From positions 434,001-498,000 of the forward strand of contig NZ_JACXWX010000001.1 of the NCBI RefSeq assembly GCF_014764505.1: 64,000 bases of DNA, read 5' to 3'. Below, piece by piece: positions 8,902 to 18,751 of this stretch. Position 1 is the stretch's first letter, and every line of letters starts with the position of its first letter. This DNA comes from Phormidium tenue FACHB-886 (GTDB lineage: Bacteria; Cyanobacteriota; Cyanobacteriia; Elainellales; Elainellaceae). The translations under genes were made by a program, and so were the position numbers. The notes under the pieces were generated by a model that searched no databases, was not told the origin of the DNA, and worked only from the letters and a program-made list of their open reading frames with translations.

Positions 8902-9717
8902 CTAATTCTTGTCAAAAGTGGGAATCAGCTTTTTAATTGAAGATTTCACCCGAACGGCGATCGGCTCTTTTTCAAGATGAATTGTTTCACCCGGACGAGC
9001 ACGAAACAGCGTGGAATGCTCCGAATGACCACTCCGAATCTCAGATGCCGGACGACCATTGCTGTAGTAGTACAGCGCCAGGGATTTACGGCTTCGATCT
9101 TCTGGGCAATTCAGCGGTTCGGGATGACCGTGATAAGAAAAGTCAGTCGTTGTAAAAACGACGCAACGATTGAAGACCGGCAGAATTTTTTTGCTGCATT
9201 GCGTGACGTCTTTGTCCCAAAGTTCTAAGTGCCCGCCATACTCTTCTTGCCAATCTTTGTTGAGATAAATCAGCAGGTTGAGACGACGATCGAGGCGCAA
9301 ACGCTCATGCTTGTTGAAATCAACGTGCATCTTCAGAAAACCACCCCGCTCAATTTGATGCAGACCGCCGCCCACAAAATGCGGATCGGGAATCAAGCCA
9401 TCCACATTGGTCAGGCGTTCCAAGAAGGTAATGAAGGTAGAAGAGTTCAATTGATAGAGCAGAGAGCGGGTCATTTCACCCATTTGCAGCTCCGACTTAG
9501 ATGCCAACTTTTTCTCAGCAGAGGCATCAAATTTTTGCCAGTCAATGCTGTTAGGATTGGGAAATTCATTCAAAATTTCGTCTAACAGCGCTTCTGGGAG
9601 AAAATTGTCAATCACAATGTGAGGAAACGGTTTTGCAGATTGATATGCCTCACGATTCTTCTCTGCTAAATCGCTCAAATATTCCGGATCAATAAAATAC
9701 GTTGTATTCAGCTTCAC
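8902..9717 (-). CDS. 2-oxoglutarate/Fe(II)-dependent oxygenase, prolyl-hydroxylase-like
   Basis: Predicted non-haem iron oxygenase of about 271 residues. The FPHIVIDNFLPEALLDEIL N-terminus is typical of bacterial P4H-like (2OG-FeII_Oxy) proteins. Iron ligands are visible as HVD in KMHVDFNKH and a distal His in SYHGHPEPLNCPEDRSRKSL, where the Arg would bind 2-oxoglutarate; LNLLIYLNKDW and GGHLELWD are core strands. Start: the frame opens at a TTG (9729), but that TTG is part of a perfect Shine-Dalgarno (GGAGGAAA) placed five bases before a GTG at 9717, so GTG 9717 is preferred. Its place in the polysaccharide locus suggests it hydroxylates a sugar, lipid carrier or linked protein; the substrate is unknown. 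Confidence 0.82.
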   Translation of the reverse strand: MKLNTTYFIDPEYLSDLAEKNREAYQSAKPFPHIVIDNFLPEALLDEILNEFPNPNSIDWQKFDASAEKKLASKSELQMGEMTRSLLYQLNSSTFITFLERLTNVDGLIPDPHFVGGGLHQIERGGFLKMHVDFNKHERLRLDRRLNLLIYLNKDWQEEYGGHLELWDKDVTQCSKKILPVFNRCVVFTTTDFSYHGHPEPLNCPEDRSRKSLALYYYSNGRPASEIRSGHSEHSTLFRARPGETIHLEKEPIAVRVKSSIKKLIPTFDKN

Positions 9718-9958
9718 ACTTTCCTCCAAAATCCAATACTCTGCTGCAAAGTTATCTACCGCAAAGCCAAAAGTATCGCACTTTACAACTCGTCTTACAG
9801 CTAAAGGATATCAAAGTCTGTTTAGGATACCAGGCTAGGAAGACGCGCCTTTATCGAAACTTTGATTGGCTTGCCCATAGATTCAGTTTTGTCAAAGTTA
9901 GGATTGTCAAGAAACACAATTCTCTACTTGCATCTCAACAAAAACATAACTAATCGGA

Positions 9959-11086
9959 CTAGGCATTGTCTGCTCTCGTACGACCTAAGGCAAGCTCTCC
10001 CCGTTGCTGTCGCTCGATCGCAGTTTTCAGCGCTGACTCAAACAAGTCCACTGCATTTTCCAGCGTGTAGCTTGTCGCTTTAACATAAGCCATATCAGAC
10101 ATTGCCTTCCACTCGCTTTCCGAAAATCTGCACAGCTTAACAATTGCCCTTGCCATGTCCTCCGGGTCTTCTGGGCTCACCAACAGTCCTGCTCCCTCTG
10201 CCAAAAGCTCAGGAGCAGCTCCAGCAGGCGTTCCAATCACTGGAGTGCGACATGCCATCGCCTCCAGAATAGGTAAACCGAACCCTTCAATACGGCTGCC
10301 AAATAGCCACGCATCACAGCTGGCGTATAGCTCCTTTAAAGTTGCCTGTGAGGGGCGGAATGTAAAGTCTACACTTGCAGGTAAAGGTAGCTCTGGCGTT
10401 GGCTCACTGCTGCCAAAAGCAACAAGCTTAAGTTCCGGAACTTGCTGAGCTGCCAAGGAAAAAGCTTTGAGGCTAATATCACACCCTTTCCAGGGCGTTT
10501 GCGAATAAGTCATTCCTACGACAGGAGTAGGCTGTTTACCGCGAGGTGACGCATAGAACTGGAGAGTATCAACACTATTGGGAACGAGAGAAACAACCTC
10601 ATCGTTATACTGAACTCGCATCACATCAACGAGCCACTGGGCGATCGTAATTTTATGCAAGGGTAGTCGATAGCTAGCTTCCGCTCTCTCCTTAGGTAAA
10701 TAATCAAAAACTTCGTGATGCTGAACGAAGTAGGCTTTTGCACCTTTACTGAGTGAGAGATTAGCAACCCACTCCGCAGTCTCCCACCAAGTTGCAATCA
10801 CAACATCTGCATCAGGCAGGTCAGCATCGACCACGGGGCGAAAACTATCGATCAGGTAGCGAGTCACCTGTAAATCATCAAAATGGGATGGCTTCTTCTC
10901 TTGAGAAAGCCATCCCTTTCCTTTGAGCAAAGCGCGTACTCGATCGCGAAGCGTAATTGGCGATCTTGGGCGAGATACCACTACTACATCATGACCCCGC
11001 TTACGCAAGCAGTCAGCATAGGTAGCAATTACACGATCGCCTCCAGAGAGGTCAAATGCACTCGCCATCACGAACGTAATTTTCAT
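9959..11086 (-). CDS. GT4-family glycosyltransferase
   Basis: 375-residue GT-B fold glycosyltransferase. The N-terminal domain opens with MKITFVMASAFDLSGGDRVI, the acceptor-side Rossmann domain with its glycine-rich loop. The C-terminal domain shows the GT4 donor-site pattern EGFGLPILEAMACRTPVIGT, with the E-x7-E motif (E of EGFG and E of LEAM) that binds the nucleotide sugar. It is part of the minus-strand polysaccharide locus, 59 bp downstream of a GMC oxidoreductase gene. Cytoplasmic or membrane-peripheral; sugar and acceptor unknown. Confidence 0.88.
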   Translation of the reverse strand: MKITFVMASAFDLSGGDRVIATYADCLRKRGHDVVVVSRPRSPITLRDRVRALLKGKGWLSQEKKPSHFDDLQVTRYLIDSFRPVVDADLPDADVVIATWWETAEWVANLSLSKGAKAYFVQHHEVFDYLPKERAEASYRLPLHKITIAQWLVDVMRVQYNDEVVSLVPNSVDTLQFYASPRGKQPTPVVGMTYSQTPWKGCDISLKAFSLAAQQVPELKLVAFGSSEPTPELPLPASVDFTFRPSQATLKELYASCDAWLFGSRIEGFGLPILEAMACRTPVIGTPAGAAPELLAEGAGLLVSPEDPEDMARAIVKLCRFSESEWKAMSDMAYVKATSYTLENAVDLFESALKTAIERQQRGELALGRTRADNA

Positions 11087-11145
11087 AAATACCGCTTTGC
11101 AGCTAAGACTTTGGCATAGACAGCTTAACCTGCAATTGCCAGAGT

Positions 11146-12807
11146 TTACACGAGTACCATTTTGTCGAGGGCGATCGTCTGTTTCACAGTATCAGCCAGC
11201 CGAATCGACAGTGCCACGATCGTCAAGGTTGGATTTGCAAATCCACCGGTTGGAAAAACCGAGCTTCCTGCAATAAATAGATTGGAAGTACTATGCACTC
11301 TGGCATCTGCGTCCACCACACCTTGTTTCGGATCAACATGCATCCGAGTCACCCCCATAGGATGGTGCGCTCCCGGTCCCGGAAGCAAAGGTCTACCATT
11401 CTCTTGAACAATCTTCAGCTGACCTAGCCCAGAGCGAGCAATATCTTCCGCCAAAATTTGCTGATGTCGTTCTACACTACGGACATCTATATCGCGCCAG
11501 CGCCAGTGCAATTTGCTCTGACGACAACCCAAAGCATCGCGTTGCTCACTCAAAGTCAAGCGGTTGTCCGGGTCAGGCGCTTGCTCTGTAGGGCTAAACA
11601 CATCGAAGTGTCCAAACTTCTTCTCTTTATTAGAAATATCCGACCAACCATCTGGAATGGCAGCAGGTTGCTTAACAAATAGTTTTCTGAAAACTGCACT
11701 TGCTAGGTCATCAGCGCCTATTACAACCTGAGAGATATCTCGAAGATAGTTCTGGGATTTGGTGCGGTTTCCGCCCACACCCAACAGACGTTTCAAGGCA
11801 CAAGCTGCTTCTGTTTCATAACTGGGATACCTGGGAGAAATCATGGATGCCATGTGTAAGAGGTGTTCAGACCGCATGGTTTCATCTGTTAAGCCAATTC
11901 TGCCCTTTACTAAGAGATTGTTGACTCTGATCCAGTCGTACAGATTCACTGCATTAAAAAGATTGCGATCGGATGGAATAAACATGCCTGTCCGAACCAG
12001 TGGGTGATCTATATAGAACCGTCCCACTACATCATGTTGGTTTCCTAAACCAGCCTGCTGAACTCGATTCGACAACAACAACAGGCGGGCATTTTCTACA
12101 CCACCCGCTGCCATAATGACGATTTTGGCAGAAACTCGAAACTGCTTTCCAGATAGGCAAGCCACTCTTACACTTGTAACCGTTTTGGCAAAATCATCGG
12201 TTTCTAGTTCTACGACATTGGCATTTAGGTAAAGCGTAACGTTCTTAGATTTAATAATTTGATCTCGATAGTCACGCGTGAAGACTAGACTGTCTCCAAA
12301 CTGAAAGACCGAGGACTTAACGCGATCGCCAACAAACGGCAGTGTAGGAGCTTCGGCGGTCGCCCAGTCTTCTGCATCATAAGCATATTTTCCAATCTTA
12401 CAAACCGCTTGAGCACGCTCGTAGAACGGATCTAAATGAGCGCGATCGAAGGGCCAACCGCTGTAGGGTATCCATTCTCGTTGTTCAAAGTCGATCGGGT
12501 CTAGGGGAACAAATTTTACGCCAATTTGATGGACATCTGTAGGGAGTTCCCAAGCATGTGCTGTTCCACCGCACTGACGACGACGAATAATATCTAATGC
12601 AGGAAAGGGATCACCAACTACTTCACCCTGGCAAAGCGCTTGTGTATCTGGATCAGGTTGTAAATTTCCCGACTCTAGCAGGCAAACCTTGAAATCTTGA
12701 TCAAGAAATTCACGAGCTAGCGTTAATCCGGCGGGACCTGAACCAATTATGCAAACTTCGGTCTGAATAGCCTCGTCTGTAGCAAGGGTACGTGCATCAA
12801 TTAGCAT
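11146..12807 (-). CDS. GMC-family FAD oxidoreductase (paralogue 1)
   Basis: 553 residues. The dinucleotide-binding motif GSGPAG is at residues 22-27, followed by LARE and an acidic strand end (LLES) for the FAD ribose. The C-terminus has the GMC active-site pattern HHPMGVTRM and later GGFANPTLTIVALSIRLAD, giving the His and Asn that face the flavin N5. The family oxidises alcohols such as sugars, choline or sterols. It is closely paralogous over its whole length to the gene at 13469-15139; both share LYLNANVVELET and DPIDFEQR. Position between glycosyltransferase genes suggests that a sugar or polyol is the substrate. The ATG at 12807 aligns with the paralogue's chosen start. Confidence 0.85.
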   Translation of the reverse strand: MLIDARTLATDEAIQTEVCIIGSGPAGLTLAREFLDQDFKVCLLESGNLQPDPDTQALCQGEVVGDPFPALDIIRRRQCGGTAHAWELPTDVHQIGVKFVPLDPIDFEQREWIPYSGWPFDRAHLDPFYERAQAVCKIGKYAYDAEDWATAEAPTLPFVGDRVKSSVFQFGDSLVFTRDYRDQIIKSKNVTLYLNANVVELETDDFAKTVTSVRVACLSGKQFRVSAKIVIMAAGGVENARLLLLSNRVQQAGLGNQHDVVGRFYIDHPLVRTGMFIPSDRNLFNAVNLYDWIRVNNLLVKGRIGLTDETMRSEHLLHMASMISPRYPSYETEAACALKRLLGVGGNRTKSQNYLRDISQVVIGADDLASAVFRKLFVKQPAAIPDGWSDISNKEKKFGHFDVFSPTEQAPDPDNRLTLSEQRDALGCRQSKLHWRWRDIDVRSVERHQQILAEDIARSGLGQLKIVQENGRPLLPGPGAHHPMGVTRMHVDPKQGVVDADARVHSTSNLFIAGSSVFPTGGFANPTLTIVALSIRLADTVKQTIALDKMVLV

Positions 12808-13348
12808 GGCAAGGGGTGACGTTAACTTTACTAAGTATTAAAAACAACAAAGAAATCAGCACGAAAGTTTGCTTTTCTAGTGTTGTATATCACACTCAAT
12901 TTATTCATCCCTTATTGTTTTATACAAAGCTGTTCGAGAAATTTCACTAGAAATACGTATCAAATCGATACTTAATATATCTACAGGAATAGTAAAACCT
13001 AATACCTTGGATAGATGCAGCGCTTTTCAGGTAGCTTTGGTCGTTTAAAGCTACTGTTAAGTAAATGCAGTATAAAATTTGAGCATCATTTAATGGTATT
13101 TCCACGGTCGCACCCAGGTGGAAGCATTTACCTTCGTGTAGGAAGGCAAGAAGTTAGCACAAGCAGCGGCAACTGCAGGCGATCGCTTCACCTAGCAGCT
13201 TGTGGCATTAGTAGATTTCGATACTAAGAACTGATAGTCGTTGTGACAACAACTAAAACACAACAGCTAAGACAAAGACAATTTTTGTGGCTGGAGCGTG
13301 TTCACAAAAATGCCCTAAGCTATTTGGCTACAGTAATATCATGCGAAA
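12808..13348. other. Gap between the two GMC genes
   Basis: About 540 bp of AT-richer DNA, presumably holding the promoter of GMC paralogue 1. A 70-codon plus-strand frame at 13015-13227 has no family features or ribosome binding site and is not called. Nothing else recognised. Confidence 0.5.
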
Positions 13349-13391
13349 TTGGCAAAGAGCAGGGCGAATCATTACCCATACTCTTTGCCAA
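13349..13391 (-). terminator. Hairpin downstream of GMC paralogue 2
   Basis: TTGGCAAAGAG (13349-13359) pairs with CTCTTTGCCAA (13381-13391): an 11-bp perfect stem with a 21-base loop. It lies 78 bp past the stop of the minus-strand GMC gene and is followed on that strand by ATTTCGC, so it probably ends the transcript and separates the two GMC genes. Confidence 0.5.
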
Positions 13392-13468
13392 AGAAGAAAG
13401 CTGACAGTGTTTTGCACAGCTGCCAAAAAATAATCTAATTTGTTTCAGCGCAAAGTGCTGTATTGTGC

Positions 13469-15139
13469 TCAAACAGCCAGTTCTTGGTTAGCAGTAACGG
13501 TCCGTTTAACTTCGTCTGCCAATCGAATAGACATTGCTACAATCGTCAGCGTTGGGTTTGCAAATCCGCCCGTTGGAAAGACCGAAGTCCCTGCAACGAA
13601 AAGATTAGAGACTCCATGAACTTTGCAGTTGGCATCAACTACACCCTGTCTCGGATCTGCATGCATTCGAGTACCGCCCATAGGATGATGCATTCCGGGT
13701 GATAGTATCTGAGGTAAATCTCCATTTCGAGCAATTTCTAGCCGCCCTAGCCCCGATTTAGCGATCTCTTCTGCCAAAATCACTTGCGTCCGCTTGAGGC
13801 TTTGAATATCTATGTCTCGCCAGCGCCAATGCAGTTTTACTCTCGGGCAGCCTAGCCGATCGCGTTCCTCACTCAGAGTCAAACGATTATCTGGATCAGG
13901 AGCCTGTTCAGTCGGCATAATCACCTCAAAGTATCCCAGCTTCTTAGGCTTATCTGCCATTTGCGACCAGCCACCCAAGTCTAGCTCCGCTTCTCTAAGG
14001 GGTGGTCTTTTAGCGATCGACAGATAGGCAGCGCCAACGATTTTGTGAACGCCTGTTGCAGCTTTTAGTAGATCCTGAATAGCACTTTGGTTATCAGCTC
14101 TCTTAGAAACACCTAGCAATCGCTTTAGTGCAGCAACCGCTTCAAATTGATGAATGGGATACCGGGGGAAAAGAATCGCGCAGGTATTCAAAAGTTTTTC
14201 GTCGCGGAGGGTTTTTTCAGACAGAGCTAGTCTTCCCATGACCAGCGTGTTCTTCACTCTGCGCCAATCATAAATGGCAGTGGCATTGAAGATATTGCGA
14301 TCGTTTGGAAAAAACATCCCAGTCCGGACTAAAGGATGATCCATAAAATATCGACCGAGCTGATCATGGTGATTGCCTAATCCAGACTCCTGTACCCGAT
14401 TTGACAGCAGCAGCAAGCGGACATTCTCAACGCCGCCCGTTGCCAAAATCACCTGCTTCGCCGCTACTCGAAATTCTTGACCGGATAAACAAGCTACCCG
14501 TACCCCAGTGACCATTGAAGCGGTAGCATTTGTCTCTAGTTCAACCACGTTGGCATTCAGGTACAATGTCACGTTTTTGGATTGCTTCACCTGATCACGG
14601 CAGTCTTGCGTAAAGGCAGAGCTCGGTCCAAACTGAAACATCGAAGTTACAATTCGATCGCCCTTAAACGGTAGAACAGGCGTTTGAGCGTCCGCCCAAG
14701 CTTCTGTATCGTAGGAATAGGGACCAATTTGACAAACGGTTTGGGCGCGATCGTAGTAAGGATCAAGGTCGCTACGATTGATCGCCCAGCCGCTATAGGG
14801 CACCCAATCACGCTGCTCAAAATCGATAGGATCAAGCGGCACGTATCGGACACCCGTCTGACTGGGGGTAAATTTGATGTCCCAAGTGTTAGCCGTGCCT
14901 CCACAGCGGCGCTGACGAATTTCATGCAGTGGTGTATAAAAATCGCCTTCTGTCTGCCCCATTGCCAAAGATTGAGTCTCTGCATCTAGCTCTAAACCCC
15001 CGCTCTCTAGCAGGCAAACCCGGAAATTTTGACCGATCAGCTCCCGCGCGATCGTCATTCCAGCAGGACCCGAACCAACGATACAGACTTCGGTTTCGAT
15101 CGTTTCGTTGTCCGATAGGCTACGGGCATCAACTAACAT
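13469..15139 (-). CDS. GMC-family FAD oxidoreductase (paralogue 2)
   Basis: 556 residues with FAD motif GSGPAGMTIARE near residue 22, a conserved RRCGGTAN segment, and the C-terminal catalytic pattern MHHPMGGTRMH plus PTGGFANPTLTIVAMS. The frame is open to 15205, but the ATG at 15139 (MLVDARSLSDNETIETEV) aligns exactly with the start of paralogue 1 (MLIDARTLATDEAIQTEV), so it is preferred. The two genes probably arose by tandem duplication and then diverged; the central part (about residues 320-400) differs most. It sits 103 bp downstream of a GT2 gene. Substrate unknown, likely a carbohydrate or polyol alcohol group. Confidence 0.85.
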   Translation of the reverse strand: MLVDARSLSDNETIETEVCIVGSGPAGMTIARELIGQNFRVCLLESGGLELDAETQSLAMGQTEGDFYTPLHEIRQRRCGGTANTWDIKFTPSQTGVRYVPLDPIDFEQRDWVPYSGWAINRSDLDPYYDRAQTVCQIGPYSYDTEAWADAQTPVLPFKGDRIVTSMFQFGPSSAFTQDCRDQVKQSKNVTLYLNANVVELETNATASMVTGVRVACLSGQEFRVAAKQVILATGGVENVRLLLLSNRVQESGLGNHHDQLGRYFMDHPLVRTGMFFPNDRNIFNATAIYDWRRVKNTLVMGRLALSEKTLRDEKLLNTCAILFPRYPIHQFEAVAALKRLLGVSKRADNQSAIQDLLKAATGVHKIVGAAYLSIAKRPPLREAELDLGGWSQMADKPKKLGYFEVIMPTEQAPDPDNRLTLSEERDRLGCPRVKLHWRWRDIDIQSLKRTQVILAEEIAKSGLGRLEIARNGDLPQILSPGMHHPMGGTRMHADPRQGVVDANCKVHGVSNLFVAGTSVFPTGGFANPTLTIVAMSIRLADEVKRTVTANQELAV

Positions 15140-15242
15140 AAGACATTTACCATCTTGAAATTTCAACAGTAAGCAAGGATACTGAGCTATCAGCGTCCGC
15201 TGCATGAAGAAGAAAATTGAGGAAGCTTGTAGGGACTAGCCT

Positions 15243-16229
15243 CTACGCACGCCCAGACATTTTTAGCGTGCGGCGAGTGGGCTTCACCGCCAGTGCAAAT
15301 AAATTGCGCCATGCTTCCAAGTTTGCCGGACGGGTCATCACTGCTCTTGTCCCATAGGTCAAGGATTTCCGTTTCTGTCCTTCTTGATGAGCCGTCCAAG
15401 CGCAATGAATCAGCATTCCCTGTATATGCGCCACTGTACTGATTCCTGATTTGTTATCCTTTTGAGGAATTGGAGGAGGGCAACCACGCTGTAGGTCATC
15501 TTCGCCTTGGCTGCGACGCTGCCGCTGAAATTCTAGTGCAGTCGCATCATAGAACTCCCGTAGTGTATTACTCTGAGAATGGGTGACTGATGTAGAATGT
15601 AGCCGATAGTAGTACTCAGTTTGGGGTAGGTAACCAACCCGACAAGCTTCGCCCAAACGGAGCTGAAAATCGATGTCTTCAAAGCAGTCAAAGTATTCTC
15701 GGCTGTAGCCAGAGGCTGCTACTGCTTCAGCTCGCATTGCGAAAGTACCAATGTGGGTACGAGTTTTACCATTGCGTAGCTCTTCTGTGATCTCTACTTC
15801 ATCAGAATCGAGTCCCAAGTCGGCTAGTAGAGTACTCTTGACATCAATGGTTGAGAAACCACCGCAAACGGCACCAAATTCTGGATGAGCATCCAGCCAT
15901 GCTACCTGACGCTTAATACGATCGGCAGGAAACAAGTCATCTCCATCACACCGCATAATAATCTTCCCAGAGGCTGCTCTGTAACCGACATTAAGGGCAG
16001 GAGAAATTCCTTTGCAAGGACCTTGAACCACTCGTATCCGCTCATCGTTAAATGCTTTCGCCTTCTCAACCGTTGCATCCGTACAGCCATTGTCCACTAG
16101 GATAATTTCCAAAGGCACTTGGTGCTCTCTAAGAATTGAGGCTAGGGTCTCCGAAATGAAAGCTTCAGCGTTTCGGACAGTGATGATGATGCTGACAAGA
16201 GGTGGTGCCGGTGTCGCCATGGTTTCCAT
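15243..16229 (-). CDS. GT2-family glycosyltransferase
   Basis: GT-A fold transferase of about 328 residues. The N-terminal PLVSIIITVRNAEAFI is the GT2 entry strand, LVDNGCTD binds the nucleotide, and MRCDGDDLFPADRI carries the DxD-type metal site. A further FEDIDFQLRLGE holds the acidic ED catalytic-base region. The longest frame begins with a TTG at 16241; ATGs at 16229 and 16220 are better, and 16220 (MATPAPPLVS) has GGA at a fair distance, so the start is uncertain by a few codons. The C-terminal 70 residues, with HCAWTAHQEGQKRKSL, resemble the tail of the next GT2 protein and may be a helical membrane or partner contact. Part of the polysaccharide locus. Confidence 0.85.
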   Translation of the reverse strand: METMATPAPPLVSIIITVRNAEAFISETLASILREHQVPLEIILVDNGCTDATVEKAKAFNDERIRVVQGPCKGISPALNVGYRAASGKIIMRCDGDDLFPADRIKRQVAWLDAHPEFGAVCGGFSTIDVKSTLLADLGLDSDEVEITEELRNGKTRTHIGTFAMRAEAVAASGYSREYFDCFEDIDFQLRLGEACRVGYLPQTEYYYRLHSTSVTHSQSNTLREFYDATALEFQRQRRSQGEDDLQRGCPPPIPQKDNKSGISTVAHIQGMLIHCAWTAHQEGQKRKSLTYGTRAVMTRPANLEAWRNLFALAVKPTRRTLKMSGRA

Positions 16230-16328
16230 AATCCAATTCAAGATTCAGTAATTCAACAAATTTCCTTGACTAATGACTCAATGACATAGACGACCCTTGA
16301 ACTGCTTGCGATTGCTGTTCCTTTGTCT

Positions 16329-17261
16329 TCAGTACCCTCTGAGGGTACAATACATCGATCGCCAAGATTCAACAGAGAAGGGCTGTTGCTTAAACGCTGC
16401 AAGCGCATATTTACGGGCGGCCTTCAAGTTCCCGTAAGCCAACGCCCACCATGACCATTTGCGGTAATGATCCGCCAGTGTAAATCTGTGGGTTGGAGCC
16501 GTGTTGTACTCTTCTGGCTTGAGTGGAACAAGTCCTCGTCTCGTGCGAGCATCATTAATAGCTTTGTAGCTATTGGCAATCTGTCTGTTCTCACTGGTAT
16601 GACCAATGCTGGAAAGATGCTGGCGATATCTAGTTAAAGGAACGGGAAGGTTAACAATTTGCCCACACTCAGCCATCCGCATAAAGAAGTCAACATCTTC
16701 TGCGGCAGTGTAGCCCTCCCGATAACCACCAATTTTTTCGGCGATCGCTCTTCGCATCAAAACGGCTGTGTGATAAATCTGCCAGGGCGCGCCATTGAGA
16801 TGACCTTCATCGATTTCCTGATGCGTAAGTAGAACCTCCGCTTCGCTGATTGGGCTACCTTCACTGTCAATCAGCAGAACGTATGACCCGACAACAACAC
16901 AATCAGGGTTCTGCTGTAGATAGGCAACTTGTTTTGAGAAGCGCTCAGGAAAAGCAATATCATCTGCATCTAGGCGGGCAATAAACTCACCCTTAGCAGC
17001 TGCCAACCCATCGTTTAAGGCACCTACAATCCCTGTATTGGGTCGGCTAATGATCCGGAGGCGGTCGTCACGACTCTGGTAGCTCTTCAGAATCTCCAGG
17101 GTTTTGTCCGTTGAACCATCATCAACCACAATCAGTTCAAAATCCTTCAACGTTTGTGCTAGAACGCTGTCCAGTGATTCAGCTAAATATCGCTCAGCGT
17201 TGTAGGCAGGCATAACAACTGAGACGAGCGGAATGCATATTTGGGACTCTTGAGATGCCAT
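16329..17261 (-). CDS. GT2-family glycosyltransferase
   Basis: 310 residues: PLVSVVMPAYNAERYLAESL, VVDDGSTDKTLEI, the DxD-like ARLDADDIAFPERF and AEDVDFFMRMAEC are all classic GT2 elements of a cytoplasmic transferase that uses a nucleotide-sugar donor. The last 60 residues are basic and aromatic, with a tail similar to the preceding GT2 (KWSWWALAYGNLKAARKYAL). ATG start with a 104-bp gap from the flippase gene upstream. The two GT2 genes plus the GT4 gene would add at least three sugars to a repeat unit. Confidence 0.87.
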   Translation of the reverse strand: MASQESQICIPLVSVVMPAYNAERYLAESLDSVLAQTLKDFELIVVDDGSTDKTLEILKSYQSRDDRLRIISRPNTGIVGALNDGLAAAKGEFIARLDADDIAFPERFSKQVAYLQQNPDCVVVGSYVLLIDSEGSPISEAEVLLTHQEIDEGHLNGAPWQIYHTAVLMRRAIAEKIGGYREGYTAAEDVDFFMRMAECGQIVNLPVPLTRYRQHLSSIGHTSENRQIANSYKAINDARTRRGLVPLKPEEYNTAPTHRFTLADHYRKWSWWALAYGNLKAARKYALAAFKQQPFSVESWRSMYCTLRGY

Positions 17262-17365
17262 AGATCAACAGTGTGCTTGCAATAGACAGAATACAATGCG
17301 GAATCTAAGTTCAAGGAAAAGGGGCTTATACAGAACCCATTTGCTCTCTCTGTTTCACTAATACA

Positions 17366-18751
17366 CTAAGTGAAGTAAAAAAACAGTGCTGCTACAATCG
17401 TTGCTCCGATAAATGCAGGAATATCAACCTCTGGTTGCCAGAGACGAGCCCGAACATAGAAGAAGATTTCTGCTGGATAGAAGACCCAGCTAGAAAATGC
17501 AAGACCAATAATGATGCCGTTTTGACCGCCCAGATAGCCTCCTAGCATCATGCCGCCGAACTTAGTAGCTGCGTTAATAGCAAGCAGAAGTGTCAGCGCA
17601 AATGTCTGCCCTCTAGCAAGCAGAACATTTCCATAAGAGGTGTATAGAGAGCTAATCAAACCGCTAATGGCGAGAATCTGCAGCATCCGTCCGGCTTGGG
17701 TGTAGCGCTCGTCATAGAGAAAATCGATCAGAAGCTGCCCAAAGAGAATGAAGAAGAGAGAGACAGCCCAGCTGAGAGAAATTAGGATGATTCGGTTCTT
17801 ACGGAGGATGCGGTAAACGTCCTTGGGGTTTTCTCGATATAGCTCTGAGTAGAAAGGAAACAGGACTTTGTTGGTGACTTGCATAATGATTTCCTCGAAG
17901 GCACGGGATAACATGAGTGCAATCCCGTAGATCCCCAGAAACGTCACGTCCATCAGCCGCCCTACAACCAGACGATCGCCTTGCCCTACGAAGAACCCCA
18001 GCATAGTACTTACAAAGATCCATCGTCCGAAGCGCTGCAGTTCTCCAAATGCCTCACGGTCCCAGTAAAACCGATTGCGCTCCCCTGGGAGGTAGAAGTG
18101 GCTAAGAAGCAGTTTTGCCAGTGCGGTAATAAAACCGCCTACAACCAGCGACCAGACCGAGCGAGTTACCCAAGCACCGGCGATCATACTGAGGACTCCC
18201 AGCACATAGGAGCCTAATTCCAAAGCAGTCAATCGCCCTAGCTCAATTTTTCGGTTTGCGGTTGCTAGCTTGGTGGAGTTTAGACCTGCGAGAGCAGCGT
18301 TGATACCGACCACCGGCAACAACTGCCCTAACATAGGTTCATGATAAAAACGGGCTGCCGGGATAGCGAGCGCACAAGAACAAATCCACAGTGCCAATCC
18401 CCGGAATACTTGGATAGTCCAAGCTGTATTCAGGAATTTTGGGTCGTTCCCCCGCTTGTTCTGAATGATACTGGGAATAATTCCAACATCAGAGAACAGC
18501 TCTAGTCCAATCATGAAGACCTGAACCAAAGACATCAATCCGAAGGCTTCTGGGAATAGCAATCGTGTCAGGACGAGGTTGCTGCCTAAACGGATAACCT
18601 GGTTTGACCCATGCCCGAAGATTGTCCAAACTGAGCCACGAATGACTTTTGCTTTGACAGAAGGCTCTTTTTCGGTAGTTTCATCGTTGTAATCACCCTG
18701 TTGGTCGGTTTGCATGGATGGCTCCGGGGGGTCGTAAGCTTGATCGGGCAT
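17366..18751 (-). CDS. Wzx-type polysaccharide flippase
   Basis: 461 residues with about 12-14 membrane segments and the MOP-superfamily (polysaccharide transport) layout: a basic N-terminal stretch (KAKVIRGSVWTIFGHGSNQVIRL), then LVLTRLLFPEAFGLMSLVQV, the characteristic first two helices of this family. It should move lipid-linked repeat units across the inner membrane. The longest frame starts at a TTG (18778); the ATG at 18751 has GGAG five bases before it and is preferred. It is the first gene of the minus-strand locus, so the main promoter probably lies in 18752-19124. Confidence 0.88.
   Translation of the reverse strand: MPDQAYDPPEPSMQTDQQGDYNDETTEKEPSVKAKVIRGSVWTIFGHGSNQVIRLGSNLVLTRLLFPEAFGLMSLVQVFMIGLELFSDVGIIPSIIQNKRGNDPKFLNTAWTIQVFRGLALWICSCALAIPAARFYHEPMLGQLLPVVGINAALAGLNSTKLATANRKIELGRLTALELGSYVLGVLSMIAGAWVTRSVWSLVVGGFITALAKLLLSHFYLPGERNRFYWDREAFGELQRFGRWIFVSTMLGFFVGQGDRLVVGRLMDVTFLGIYGIALMLSRAFEEIIMQVTNKVLFPFYSELYRENPKDVYRILRKNRIILISLSWAVSLFFILFGQLLIDFLYDERYTQAGRMLQILAISGLISSLYTSYGNVLLARGQTFALTLLLAINAATKFGGMMLGGYLGGQNGIIIGLAFSSWVFYPAEIFFYVRARLWQPEVDIPAFIGATIVAALFFYFT

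Noticed and set aside
13015-13227. 70-codon plus-strand frame between the two GMC genes
   Set aside because: No Shine-Dalgarno, no hydrophobic or motif pattern, and an amino acid mix typical of random intergenic sequence.
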